64,000 nt of DNA, taken from Streptomyces sp. SAI-127. Lineage in GTDB: Bacteria; Actinomycetota; Actinomycetes; Streptomycetales; Streptomycetaceae. Of the stretch, positions 46,608-55,312 are shown in pieces. Where the stretch lies: positions 5,704,001 through 5,768,000 of the forward strand of contig NZ_JARXYJ010000001.1 in assembly GCF_029894425.1 (NCBI RefSeq), given 5' to 3'. The notes below the pieces were generated by a model. It had not been told where the DNA came from, made no database searches, and saw only the letters and a list, made by a program, of their open reading frames with translations. Every line of letters starts with the position of its first letter. The stretch's first letter is position 1. The translations under genes were made by a program, and so were the position numbers.

Positions 46608-47525
46608 ATGGCGCGGCGCATCGACGTGACCGGGGCGGGCGGCGTACGTCTTGCGGCCTGGGAGTTCGGTGACCCTCCCAAGACCGACCCGGCTGATCCG
46701 GCGAGGGAACTCCCAGCCCCGGAGAAACGACCACCCGGGGTGCTGTTACTCCACGGCCTGATGGGCCGAGCCTCGCACTGGGCGTCCACCGCCCGCTGGC
46801 TCTCCGAGCGCTACCGCGCCGTCGCGCTCGACCAGCGCGGTCACGGCCAGAGCGACAAGCCCCCTCGGGCCGCTTTCACCCGTGACGCGTACGTCGAGGA
46901 CGCCGAGGCCGCCCTCGAACAGCTCGATCTCGCCCCGACCGTCCTGATCGGCCATGCCATGGGCGCCCTGACCGCCTGGCAGCTCGCCGCGCGGCGGCCC
47001 GACCTGGTCCGCGGGGTGATCATCTGCGACATGCGGGCCTCCGCGCTCGGCGCCGCCTCGCAGCGGGAGTGGGGCGAGTGGTTCAAGGCCTGGCCCGTCC
47101 CCTTCGCCACGCTCGCCGACGTCCGCAAGTGGTTCGGCGAGGACGACCCCTGGGTGGAGAGGCCCAACCCGGCGCGCGGCGAGTTCTATGCCGAGGTGAT
47201 GGCCGAGTCCCCCGACGGCTGGCGTCCCGTCTTCGAGCCCGAGCAGATGCTGTCCTCCCGCGAGACCTGGGTCTACGACGCCCACTGGGAGGAACTCACC
47301 CAGGTCAGGTGCCCCGCCCTGGTCGTCCGCGGCCTCGACGGCGAACTGGGCCGCGCCGAGGCCCAGGAGATGGTCCGCGTCCTGCCCCGCGGTGAGTACG
47401 CCGAGGTCGCCGACGCCGGCCACCTCGTCCACTACGACCAGCCGGAGGCATGGCGGGCCGCCATAGAGCCCTTCCTGGACGGCCTGGACGGCCTGGACGG
47501 CCTGGACGGCGGGAACACCGGCTGA
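46608..47525 (+). CDS. alpha/beta-hydrolase fold protein with the nucleophile serine replaced
   Basis: A 305-residue alpha/beta-hydrolase. VLLLHGLMGRASHWASTARWL carries the HG oxyanion motif and VALDQRGHGQSDKP the D-x-R-G-x-G-x-S block. The nucleophile elbow reads IGHAMGALTAW, with A117 where Ser is expected (codon GCC; one T-to-G change from TCC). D244 and H272 (ADAGHLVHYDQPEAW) remain. The protein is therefore predicted not to be a normal serine hydrolase. The C-terminus ends in DG-L repeats encoded by four GGCCTGGAC copies (about 47480-47515). ATG 46608 follows GGGGGGT. Confidence 0.87.
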   Translation: MARRIDVTGAGGVRLAAWEFGDPPKTDPADPARELPAPEKRPPGVLLLHGLMGRASHWASTARWLSERYRAVALDQRGHGQSDKPPRAAFTRDAYVEDAEAALEQLDLAPTVLIGHAMGALTAWQLAARRPDLVRGVIICDMRASALGAASQREWGEWFKAWPVPFATLADVRKWFGEDDPWVERPNPARGEFYAEVMAESPDGWRPVFEPEQMLSSRETWVYDAHWEELTQVRCPALVVRGLDGELGRAEAQEMVRVLPRGEYAEVADAGHLVHYDQPEAWRAAIEPFLDGLDGLDGLDGGNTG

Positions 47526-47577
47526 CGCACGGCAGGGCCGTGAGGCGAGTGCCTTCGTATGCCTGGCGGACGCGAAA

Positions 47578-47604
47578 CCCCCGGCGGACCATGTCCGCCG
47601 GGGG
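47578..47604. terminator. bidirectional hairpin terminator
   Basis: CCCCCGGCGGAC (47578-47589) pairs with GTCCGCCGGGGG (47593-47604) with a 3-nt loop, between the convergent hydrolase and the large secreted protein gene. Confidence 0.85.
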
Positions 47605-47613
47605 CCGGAAGGA

Positions 47614-50175
47614 TCAGCGCACGTCGATGTAGTCGCCGCCGGCCGTGGCGGTCGCGGTCGTGGTGCTGCCCGCGAAGCTGTAGCGCCAGTAGCCGTCGGT
47701 GGTCGCCTTGACCGTGGTCTTCAGGTTTCCGGTGCTGTCCGTCGTGACCGTCTTCACGGTCGTGTACGTGGTCGCGCCCTTCTTGCGGAACTGCAGTCGG
47801 ACCTTCTGGCCCACGTACCCGTGGAAGCCGCCGAGGGTCTCCCAGTCGGCACGGGAGAGCTTCCCGGTGACGGTGAGGGTCTTGTTCTTGGCGACGGGCT
47901 CCGGGGAGGCGTTGACCGTGAGGGCCGCGTCCCGCAGCACCGGCACCGACTTCACCGCGTGCCGGTCGGTGTACCCGGCGCCGTCGGCGGACTCGGCCCA
48001 GGCGGCCGCGTTCCAGGTGCCGGCGAGGGCGTTGCGCCCGAAGATCCAGCGGGGCTGGATGTAGGCGAACTGGGCCGTGCAGGTCGCCTCCGTCGCGTCG
48101 ACCTTGACGCAGGACGCGGGCCAGGTGGCGTAGAGGACCGCGCTCGGGGCGTCGTACGACCCCTTGTACAGGTACATGTCGCCGCTCGCGATGCCGGACG
48201 GGTCGGTGGCGGTGAACTTCGCCGTGAACTCCTGGAGCGGCTGGTCGTGGAGCCGGACCGGCTTGCCGCCGTTGACGACGACGTGGGAGATCCGGGTCGA
48301 GCCGACCGTCTCGTCGCCCTGCCGGGCGGGGCCCGCGAAGGCCCGCACGAGGGTGCGGTCGAGGCTGCCGCCCTGGTCGTCGACGGCGGTGACGCGCAGG
48401 GTGACGTAGGTGGCGCCGGCCGGGACGGCGTACGGCGCCGAACCGTCCGCCGCGAGCGGCAGGTCGGTCCAGGTCGTGCCGCCGTCGGTGGAGGCGGCGA
48501 GACCGGTGACGCGGGTGTGCGCGGTGTCCGCGTCGGCGTTGCGAGTGGTCGCGGTCGCGGCGACCCGCACGGTCCCGGCGGCGGCCCGGCCCGAGGCGTC
48601 GAGGCCCAGGACCTTCATCTGGGCGTCGATGAGCGGGAGCGCCCGCCCGGCGACACCAACGGAGGTGCTGCTGGAGCGGAACGTCCACGTGTTGCGCACG
48701 TCCGTGGCCAGCCTCGCGTACGGCACCCGGCGGTGCACGGTCTGCTGCAGGGTGTACGACTGCTCCCGCGCCGGCAGCGCCGAGGAGCTCAGCGAGTGGT
48801 ACGCGTCGATGCCGGAACCGTCGGCGTAGACGACGCCGTCCTCGCCCGTCACCCGGTACGAGGACCGCGCGCGGCCGTCGGTTCCCTGGTGGCCGTCGGC
48901 GTCACCGAACGCGCTTCCCTCGTCCAGGTAGAACCTGTGGTTGTAGAGCTCCGAGCCGGTGCCCTCTCCGAGCACGGGCTGGAGCGGGGCCGCTCCCAGC
49001 GTCTCGCCCGCACTGGTGCCCGCGGGCAGGGTGCGGGGGGCCAGGTTGAGGTACTGGTCGAAGGTGCCGTAGTCCAGGATCCGGCCGTACTCGACGCCCG
49101 GGGTGACGTACTCGGTGACGGAGCCGGCCACCGGCACGGCGGTGCCGATGTAGACGCCGGTCCACTCGCCGAAGGAGGGCACCGACTGGAGGACGGCGGT
49201 CGTGCGGGCGCCGGGGGCGCCGACCTGGGTGACGGTCCTGGCCAGGGATGCCTGGGTGACCTTCTTGACCGGAGAGGTCGGCACGGTGGTGGTGAAGCTG
49301 TGGGTGAGGTCGTAGCGGTAGGGGCTCGGGACGTTCGCCGAGGAGCCCTTCTTCGCCAGGACGTCGTGGATGCGCAGCGAGACGCCCGGCATGGTGAACG
49401 GCGTGACGTACACCTTGGCGTCGTCGGAGCCGGCGAAGCCCGCCAGGTCACCGCCCGGCACGCTCAGCCAGACCGCCGCGGACTGCCGGGTGGCGGTGGT
49501 GTCGTCGGTGCGGATGCCGGTCTCCTTGGCGGCTCGCTGGTCGAAGTTCACCGTCCGGGCGGCCGAGCCGACCGTGAAGGACTGGGCGAGCAGATAGCTC
49601 GGCTGGAGCCAGTCGGAGTGCAGTGCCACCGCGAAGTAGTCGCCCGGCGGCAGCTTGACGCTGGACGTCGGCCCGTACGCGTCGCTGTTGACCGGGTACG
49701 ACGTCCAGGTCTTGCGGTTCCAGACGGAGAACAGCTTGCTCGCCACGCTCGCGTGCGTGATCGTCAGCTTGACGGGGTACGTCGCCGCGGCCGCGGAAGC
49801 GGTGGTGGTGGTCGCGGCCGGCTGCACTGCGAGGCTCGCCGGTGCCCGGTCCGCCGCGCGCTCGGCGCTCGGCCGCACGGAGACCCGGCCGTCGAGCGAC
49901 GCGACCGAGTAACGGGTCCGCTCCGCGCGGTCCGCCGCGGTGATGTGGAGGTTCCGGCCGTCGACCACGTCCACACGATCGCCGTTGCCCAACTCGATGC
50001 CCTCGGCGCCCTGTTGAGCGCGGACCGTCCCTGTGCCGGCCGTCGCCCGAGGCGCCCCGGCCGAAGAAGCCGCCCCGGCCGAGGGAGTCGCCCCGGCTGA
50101 AGGCGCGAGCAGCACGGACGCGATCAGTACCGCCCCGCACAGCCCCGTTCCGACGGATCTTCGAACACCGTTCAT
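47614..50175 (-). CDS. large secreted protein of unknown function with beta-sandwich-like C-terminus
   Basis: An 853-residue protein. A signal peptide ([29 protein letters not shown]) is followed by an Ala/Ser/Thr-rich region (about 30-160). A middle part has [31 protein letters not shown] and [13 protein letters not shown]. Toward the end are Ig-like or reprolysin-tail-like stretches, [34 protein letters not shown] and [27 protein letters not shown] do not recognise a catalytic domain; no protease triad or calcium motif is obvious. Such proteins occur as secreted or cell-wall-associated streptomycete proteins. CCCCTGAT occurs three times in a row at 50191-50214 just upstream of the start. 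Confidence 0.7.
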   Translation of the reverse strand: MNGVRRSVGTGLCGAVLIASVLLAPSAGATPSAGAASSAGAPRATAGTGTVRAQQGAEGIELGNGDRVDVVDGRNLHITAADRAERTRYSVASLDGRVSVRPSAERAADRAPASLAVQPAATTTTASAAAATYPVKLTITHASVASKLFSVWNRKTWTSYPVNSDAYGPTSSVKLPPGDYFAVALHSDWLQPSYLLAQSFTVGSAARTVNFDQRAAKETGIRTDDTTATRQSAAVWLSVPGGDLAGFAGSDDAKVYVTPFTMPGVSLRIHDVLAKKGSSANVPSPYRYDLTHSFTTTVPTSPVKKVTQASLARTVTQVGAPGARTTAVLQSVPSFGEWTGVYIGTAVPVAGSVTEYVTPGVEYGRILDYGTFDQYLNLAPRTLPAGTSAGETLGAAPLQPVLGEGTGSELYNHRFYLDEGSAFGDADGHQGTDGRARSSYRVTGEDGVVYADGSGIDAYHSLSSSALPAREQSYTLQQTVHRRVPYARLATDVRNTWTFRSSSTSVGVAGRALPLIDAQMKVLGLDASGRAAAGTVRVAATATTRNADADTAHTRVTGLAASTDGGTTWTDLPLAADGSAPYAVPAGATYVTLRVTAVDDQGGSLDRTLVRAFAGPARQGDETVGSTRISHVVVNGGKPVRLHDQPLQEFTAKFTATDPSGIASGDMYLYKGSYDAPSAVLYATWPASCVKVDATEATCTAQFAYIQPRWIFGRNALAGTWNAAAWAESADGAGYTDRHAVKSVPVLRDAALTVNASPEPVAKNKTLTVTGKLSRADWETLGGFHGYVGQKVRLQFRKKGATTYTTVKTVTTDSTGNLKTTVKATTDGYWRYSFAGSTTTATATAGGDYIDVR

Positions 50176-50190
50176 GAATAAGCCCCCTTG

Positions 50191-50214
50191 CCCCTGATCC
50201 CCTGATCCCCTGAT
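50191..50214. repeat. three tandem copies of CCCCTGAT upstream of the secreted protein gene
   Basis: Exact 8-bp tandem repeats at 50191-50198, 50199-50206 and 50207-50214, starting 16 bp upstream of ATG 50175 in the 5' leader of the large secreted protein gene (minus strand). A slippage-prone tract here could affect leader structure or spacing. Confidence 0.8.
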
Positions 50215-50309
50215 CCCCTTCGCGACCTTCCCGGTCCACACTCACAGGAGTCGCACAGGGCACTCTAGACAGGGGGTCCGACACCGGCCCCGGCCACCCC
50301 GCCGATCCG

Positions 50310-51899
50310 TCAGGCCTTGCTGACCGCCACGAGGATCTCCGGCAGCTGACGTGCCGTTCGCGGGGCCGCCAGGCGTAGTCCCGCCAGGGTGATCGCGGTG
50401 CCGTACACCGCGCCGATCGGCAGCAGTACCCAGCTCCACTCGTCGCCGTCCGCGCTGAGGTTGGCCCAGATCGTCAGGGCGATCACGGGAGCGCACAGCA
50501 GGGCGGCCGAGACCATCCCCCCGACGACGGCGGCAGCGGCGAGACCGGACTGTCCCGGGGCCACGTTCTTGTAGCCCTCCTGCGGAATCGAGTACGGAAA
50601 GCGCGCCGACGTCCACGCCCCGGTCGCCAGCATCGCCCCGAGCAGCGCGAAGGACACGCCGAGCACCTCGGGCAGCTTCGGCCAGTCGTCGATCAGCGCG
50701 GTCGTCACAACCGTGACGAGGGTGGCGTAAGGCAATGTGATCACCAGCAACGCCAGCGCCCGCCCCCGCAGTTCGACGTAGGCGTCCCGCGTCGAGGAGA
50801 TGGTCATCGCTACCATCCAGAACGCGGAGGTGTCCTGCCCGAACTGGTTGTACATCTGCACGCCGAGCATTCCCGCGGCGAAGCACGCGAAATAGATGGA
50901 CCCCGTGCCCTGCACCGCGTTGAACACAGGCACGATCAGCCCGATGGCCAGCGAAGTCACCCATGCGGCCTTGGTCTTGGGGTCGCGCCACACATAGCGC
51001 AGGCTGCGTTCCATGACGGTGCCCGTGCGGCCGGCCGGCAGCAGCCGGGCGAGCCCCGTCGAGGTCCGCTCACGGGCGGCCCCCTGGGAGGAGGGGAGGG
51101 TGGAGCCGTCGGGGGAGGTCATCAAGCGGGTCAGATGGCGGGACCAGAGGGCGAGCAGACCGATCAACGCGGCGGCCGACAGGGCCAGTTGCAGGAGGGC
51201 GACCCCGTACGACCCTTCGCTGGCCGAATCGACCGCCCCGATCGCCGAGGCGGGCGGGATCCACTTCAGTACCTCGGCCGGCCCGTCCAGCTGCCCCAGT
51301 CCGCCCGAACCGAGCCGCTGCGCACCGAAGTTCACGACCTGTGCGCCGACCGCGATGACCAGTCCGCTCAGCACCGCCAGGTCACGGCCCTTGCGGCTGG
51401 TCAGCAGCCGGATGTTGGCCACGGCGACGGTCCGCGCGAGGGCCACGCAGACCAGCAGTGCGAGCGCGACACCGATCACCGAGACGACGTACGCCGGCGC
51501 GCCGTGCGCGACCGAGACGACGGATCCGACGAGCATGCAGAGCGTGAACACCGGCCCGATACCGACCAGCGAGGCCACCAGCAGCGCCCGTACGAGGGGC
51601 CGGGGCTGCAGCGGCAGCATCACCAGGCGGGTCGGGTCGAGGGTCTCGTCGCCGCCGGGGAAGAACAGCGGCATCACGGCCCAGCCGACCGCCAGCAGAG
51701 CGACCAGCGGGACGACGACGGAGGCGGCGTGCTCGTTGCCGCGCAGGGCGATGAGGCCGAGCAGTTGCAGGACGGAGAAGAGGAGTACGGCGACGGCCGA
51801 GGCGATGTAGGCGGCCCGCCGCCCGCCGGACTGCCGCAGGCCGTTCCTGAGCAGCGACAGCTTCAGCCGTACGACGACCGGGGTGATGTTTCCGGTCAT
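50310..51899 (-). CDS. ABC transporter membrane protein (ABC-2/YthB-like)
   Basis: A 529-residue protein with about 12 hydrophobic segments, arranged as two ABC-2-like halves with a cytoplasmic loop RHLTRLMTSPDGSTLPSSQGAARERTSTGLARLLPAGRTGTV between them. The first helix LRQSGGRRAAYIASAVAVLLFSVLQLLGL and the loop PRPLVRALLVASLVGIGPVFTL are typical of large actinobacterial ABC-2 permeases. It partners with the ATPase at 51896-52666 (ATGA overlap). The substrate is unknown. Confidence 0.88.
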   Translation of the reverse strand: MTGNITPVVVRLKLSLLRNGLRQSGGRRAAYIASAVAVLLFSVLQLLGLIALRGNEHAASVVVPLVALLAVGWAVMPLFFPGGDETLDPTRLVMLPLQPRPLVRALLVASLVGIGPVFTLCMLVGSVVSVAHGAPAYVVSVIGVALALLVCVALARTVAVANIRLLTSRKGRDLAVLSGLVIAVGAQVVNFGAQRLGSGGLGQLDGPAEVLKWIPPASAIGAVDSASEGSYGVALLQLALSAAALIGLLALWSRHLTRLMTSPDGSTLPSSQGAARERTSTGLARLLPAGRTGTVMERSLRYVWRDPKTKAAWVTSLAIGLIVPVFNAVQGTGSIYFACFAAGMLGVQMYNQFGQDTSAFWMVAMTISSTRDAYVELRGRALALLVITLPYATLVTVVTTALIDDWPKLPEVLGVSFALLGAMLATGAWTSARFPYSIPQEGYKNVAPGQSGLAAAAVVGGMVSAALLCAPVIALTIWANLSADGDEWSWVLLPIGAVYGTAITLAGLRLAAPRTARQLPEILVAVSKA

Positions 51900-52666
51900 C
51901 GGGCCCCGCCGCCCAGCCAGTCGAGGTGTGCGCCGGTGTCCTGCCCCTGTGCGCCGACCAGTTCGAGGAAGGCCCGTTGCAGTGAGGGCGCGCCGCCGCG
52001 CACCTCGTCGAGCGTCCCGTGGGCGCGGATGCGACCGGCGGCCATGACGGCCACCCAGTCGCACAGGGACTCCACGAGCTCCATCACGTGCGAGGAGAAG
52101 ACGACGGTGGCGCCGGAGGCCGTGTACCGCTCCAGCACGCCCCGGATGGTCTGCGCGGAGACGGGGTCGACGCCCTCGAACGGCTCGTCGAGAAACAGCA
52201 CTTCGGGGTTGTGGAGCAGGGCCGCCGCGAGCCCGATCTTCTTCCGCATCCCGGTCGAGTAGTCGACGACCAGTTTGTGCTGGGCCCCCGCCAGATCGAG
52301 CACGTCGAGCAGCTGAGCGGCCCGCCGGTCGACCTCGGCCCCGGGCAGCCCCCGCAACCGGCCGGAGTAAGCGAGCAGTTCACGACCCGACAGCCGCTCG
52401 AACAGCCGAAGCCCCTCGGGCAGGACCCCGATCCGCGCCTTGACGTTCACCGGGTCCCGCCACACGTCCTGCCCGACGATCTCGACAGACCCCTGATCGG
52501 GGCGGAGCAGCCCGGTGACCATGGAGAGAGTGGTGGTCTTCCCGGCCCCGTTGGGCCCGACAAGCCCGATGAACTTCCCGGCGGGCAGTTCGAGATCAAT
52601 CCCGGCGACAGCAACCTGCTGTCCGAACCGCTTCCAGAGCCCACGCACACTCACAGCCGACGTCAT
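51896..52666 (-). CDS. ABC transporter ATP-binding protein
   Basis: A 256-residue ATPase. Walker A is GPNGAGKTT, signature VDYSTGMRKKIGLAAALL (STGMR instead of the usual SGGQ), Walker B EVLFLDEPFEGVDPVSA, switch VVFSSHVMELVESL. MTSAVSVRGLWKRFGQQVAVAGIDLELPAGK is the typical start; an upstream TTG at 52675 is less likely. The gene overlaps the permease by 4 bp. The STGM signature is frequent in ABC-2 exporter ATPases. Confidence 0.92.
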   Translation of the reverse strand: MTSAVSVRGLWKRFGQQVAVAGIDLELPAGKFIGLVGPNGAGKTTTLSMVTGLLRPDQGSVEIVGQDVWRDPVNVKARIGVLPEGLRLFERLSGRELLAYSGRLRGLPGAEVDRRAAQLLDVLDLAGAQHKLVVDYSTGMRKKIGLAAALLHNPEVLFLDEPFEGVDPVSAQTIRGVLERYTASGATVVFSSHVMELVESLCDWVAVMAAGRIRAHGTLDEVRGGAPSLQRAFLELVGAQGQDTGAHLDWLGGGAR

Positions 52667-52702
52667 GAACGCCAACCTTAGGCGCGCGGGACACCACCCA
52701 CG

Positions 52703-53380
52703 TCACCTGTCCCGACCGCACGCATAGGCAAGCGGCGAGATCAACTCCTCGGCATCCGGAAGCCAACGGTTCGCGGGCGTCGGACGGCAGGCCCACTGAA
52801 CGGCACCGCACGACCCGTACCGAGTGGGGGGACCCGCAACGTACGACCCTTCCCCCAGCGCGATCAGATCGAGCGACGAGGGAGTCCAGCCGAGCTTCCG
52901 TACCAGCTCCGGCACCTTCACCGACGCCCCCGGCAACACGAAGAAGTGCATCCGGCGATCAGGCGTCAACGTCACGGGCCCCAGGGTCAACTCCATCCGC
53001 TCCATACGGGCCAGCGCCAGAAACCCCGCCGTCTCCGGAACGGAGATCGCGTCGAACGTCCGGCCGGTCGGCAGCAGAATCGACGCCGTCGGCTGCTTCT
53101 GCCACATCCGGCGCGCGACCGTCGCACTGCCGGTGGCCTGCGTCGCCCAGTCCTCCCGAGAGGGATGCGCCCCGGGCACGGCGCACGAGGCGACACCGCA
53201 GGAACACCGCTGCACCCCGTCGACGGCTTCCAGCCAGGTGCCGGGAAAGACGTCCCAGTGGCGCTCCACGGCGTATCGAACGGCTGTCTCCAGCAGCGAT
53301 TCCCCGCGCTGCTTCGGAATCTGAGCGGCTTCGGTGCCCGCGATCGTCTCTTCCACGCTCAGCACAACTCCCGCGCCCAC
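52703..53380 (-). CDS. bifunctional primase/polymerase (PrimPol)-like protein, probably catalytically altered
   Basis: A 225-residue actinobacterial PrimPol-fold protein. TAVRYAVERHWDVFPGTWLEAVDGVQRCSCGVASCAVPGAHPSREDW matches the first conserved region with a CxC-x4-C-x4-H pattern. The metal-binding block reads TGRTFDAISVPETAGFLAL, where archaeo-eukaryotic PrimPols have an acidic D-x-D pair; here only the first D is seen. RRMHFFVLPG fits the third motif and SLDLIALGEGSYVAGPPTRY the fourth. The chromosomal, single-domain form has no helicase partner nearby. Role unknown. GTG 53380 is the best start. Confidence 0.8.
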   Translation of the reverse strand: MGAGVVLSVEETIAGTEAAQIPKQRGESLLETAVRYAVERHWDVFPGTWLEAVDGVQRCSCGVASCAVPGAHPSREDWATQATGSATVARRMWQKQPTASILLPTGRTFDAISVPETAGFLALARMERMELTLGPVTLTPDRRMHFFVLPGASVKVPELVRKLGWTPSSLDLIALGEGSYVAGPPTRYGSCGAVQWACRPTPANRWLPDAEELISPLAYACGRDR

Positions 53381-53756
53381 CTCGGGTTACGGCCGGGCCC
53401 CGGCGTCCAACCCGACTTCTGCCTCGTGACGCCGGCACGCATTCCCCCACGCCGGTCCGGCGCCAGGACCTGCGCGCGCGGGGGAGGAGCACTGATCGGG
53501 CATCTGGGGCGCATGGATGCATGTGTGGGGGCGCGCGAGAGGAACCACGGCGTGAGCTGGGTAACCACGAGGGGGGCAGGCTTCTGCCTTTACCCCGGCA
53601 ATCCTCGCATGCCTCGCATTTTAGACGTCACGGTGGGGCATTGATCTTCACGGCCGGATCTTTTCGGTGGGTTCGAAGGGATCCGACGGACCGATCCGGT
53701 GGAAGACACGTCAACTCGGTGCGTGGGCAGGCACCGCAGCCACAGGGGGTACGCCA
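53381..53756. other. 376-bp divergent gap between PrimPol and HTH/TPR regulator
   Basis: No gene-like frame is supported; frames here lack ribosome sites and run into both neighbours. An A/T-rich spot (GCATTTTAGACGTCA, about 53615-53630) may be part of a promoter. AACCACG occurs twice (about 53540 and 53563). No known operator was recognised. Confidence 0.45.
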
Positions 53757-55142
53757 ATGGCCGCAAGGCCTCTCGTCGCGCGGCAGCCGAACGAACGGCT
53801 GCAGGCGCTCATCCAGGAGGCGGGGTGCTCGAACGCCGGGCTCGCCCGCCGGGTCAACATGTGCGGTGCCGAGCACGGCCTCGACCTGCGCTACGACAAG
53901 ACGTCCGTGGCCCGCTGGCTGCGCGGACAACAACCCCGGGGCAGGGCGCCCGCGATCATCGCGGAGGCCCTCGGGCGCAAACTCGGCCGTACGGTCACGA
54001 TCGACGAGATCGGCATGGCCAACGGCAAGAACCTCGCCTCCGGCGTCGGGCTCCAGTTCTCGCCGACGGTACTGGGCGCCATCGAGCAGGTGTGTGAGCT
54101 GTGGCGCAGTGACGTGGGCCGCCGGGACTTCCTGTCCGGCTCCTCGGTCGCCGCGTCCGCGCTGGTGGAGCCGAGCCGCGACTGGCTGATCTCCTCGCCC
54201 GACTCGCAGGTGGCGCGCCAGGCGGGCCCGCGCGTGGGGCAGTCCGACGTGGCGGCCGTGCGCGCGATGACCCAGGCGCTCGTCGACCTGGACCACCAGT
54301 ACGGCAGCGGGCATGTGCGCCCGGTCGTCGTGCACTACCTCAACAGCGTGGTCTCCGGGCTGCTCGCGGGGTCGTACCGGGAGGCGATCGGCCGTGAACT
54401 GTTCGCCGCCGTCGCCCGGTTGACCGAGCTCGCCGGGTACATGGCGATCGACACCGGGCAACCGGGCCTGGCCCAGCGGTACTACATCCAGGCACTGCGG
54501 CTCGCGCAGGCGGCGGGCGACCGCGGATACGGCGGCTATGTGCTCGCCGCGTCCATGAGCCACCTCGCCGCGCAGCTCGGGAATCCGCGCGAGATCGCCC
54601 AGTTGGCGCGGGCGGCGCAGGAGGGGGCGCGGGGCCGTGTGACACCGCGCGCGGAGGCGATGTTCTACGCGGCGGAGGCCCGCGGGCACGCACTCATGGG
54701 CGATCTGCGGGCAACCCAGGCGGCGTCCGGACGGGCCGTGCACGCGCTGGAGGCGGCGGACCCCTCCTCCGGCGACGACCCGGCCTGGATCGCGCACTTC
54801 GACGAGGCCTATCTGGCCGACGAGTTGGCCCACTGCCACCGTGACCTCGGCCAGGCGGAGGCGGCGGCGCGGTGCGCGCAGGAGTCCCTGGACGGGCTTC
54901 CCGAGAACAAGGCGCGCCGGCGGGCCATCGGCCTGGTCCTGCTCGCCTCCGCGCAGGTGCAGCAGCGCGAGATCGAGCAGGCCTGCAACACCGGCCTGAA
55001 AGCGGTCGAGTTGCTGGAGACCGTGCGCTCCAACCGGGGCGCGGAGTACCTCGAGGACTTCCAGCAGCGCCTGGAGCCGTTCCGGGACGAGCCCGTCGTA
55101 AGGGAGTTCGGGGCCCGGCTGGACCTGCAGGCGGCCGCGTAA
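53757..55142 (+). CDS. HTH regulator with tetratricopeptide-like repeats (NsdA-type family)
   Basis: A 461-residue regulator of a streptomycete family with an N-terminal helix-turn-helix and a helical TPR-like body. PNERLQALIQEAGCSNAGLARRVN and YDKTSVARWLRGQQPRGRAPAIIAEALGRKLGR form the DNA-binding part (about 10-80). From about 150 on, helical repeats such as YIQALRLAQAAGDRGYGGYVLAASMSHLAAQLGN and ELAHCHRDLGQAEAAARCAQESLDGL follow. A twin-arginine-like motif, VGRRDFLSGSSVAASAL (RR at 122-123), lies between the two parts. Members control sporulation and antibiotics. ATG 53757 follows a GGGGG site; an upstream frame adds 30 unsupported residues. Confidence 0.85.
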   Translation: MAARPLVARQPNERLQALIQEAGCSNAGLARRVNMCGAEHGLDLRYDKTSVARWLRGQQPRGRAPAIIAEALGRKLGRTVTIDEIGMANGKNLASGVGLQFSPTVLGAIEQVCELWRSDVGRRDFLSGSSVAASALVEPSRDWLISSPDSQVARQAGPRVGQSDVAAVRAMTQALVDLDHQYGSGHVRPVVVHYLNSVVSGLLAGSYREAIGRELFAAVARLTELAGYMAIDTGQPGLAQRYYIQALRLAQAAGDRGYGGYVLAASMSHLAAQLGNPREIAQLARAAQEGARGRVTPRAEAMFYAAEARGHALMGDLRATQAASGRAVHALEAADPSSGDDPAWIAHFDEAYLADELAHCHRDLGQAEAAARCAQESLDGLPENKARRRAIGLVLLASAQVQQREIEQACNTGLKAVELLETVRSNRGAEYLEDFQQRLEPFRDEPVVREFGARLDLQAAA

Positions 55143-55312
55143 AGGAGGGCATATACAGCGGATCCGGGCCCGGAACCGTCACGTGATCTCCCGGGATTTG
55201 TTACTGCGGTCACAGGGACGCAGGTCACGTCCTGTGCTACGTGGCACCGGGCTCGGGGGACCCGGTAGCGTGAGCCGACGATTCCGAAGTTCCCGCATCA
55301 GTAGGAGTCCCG

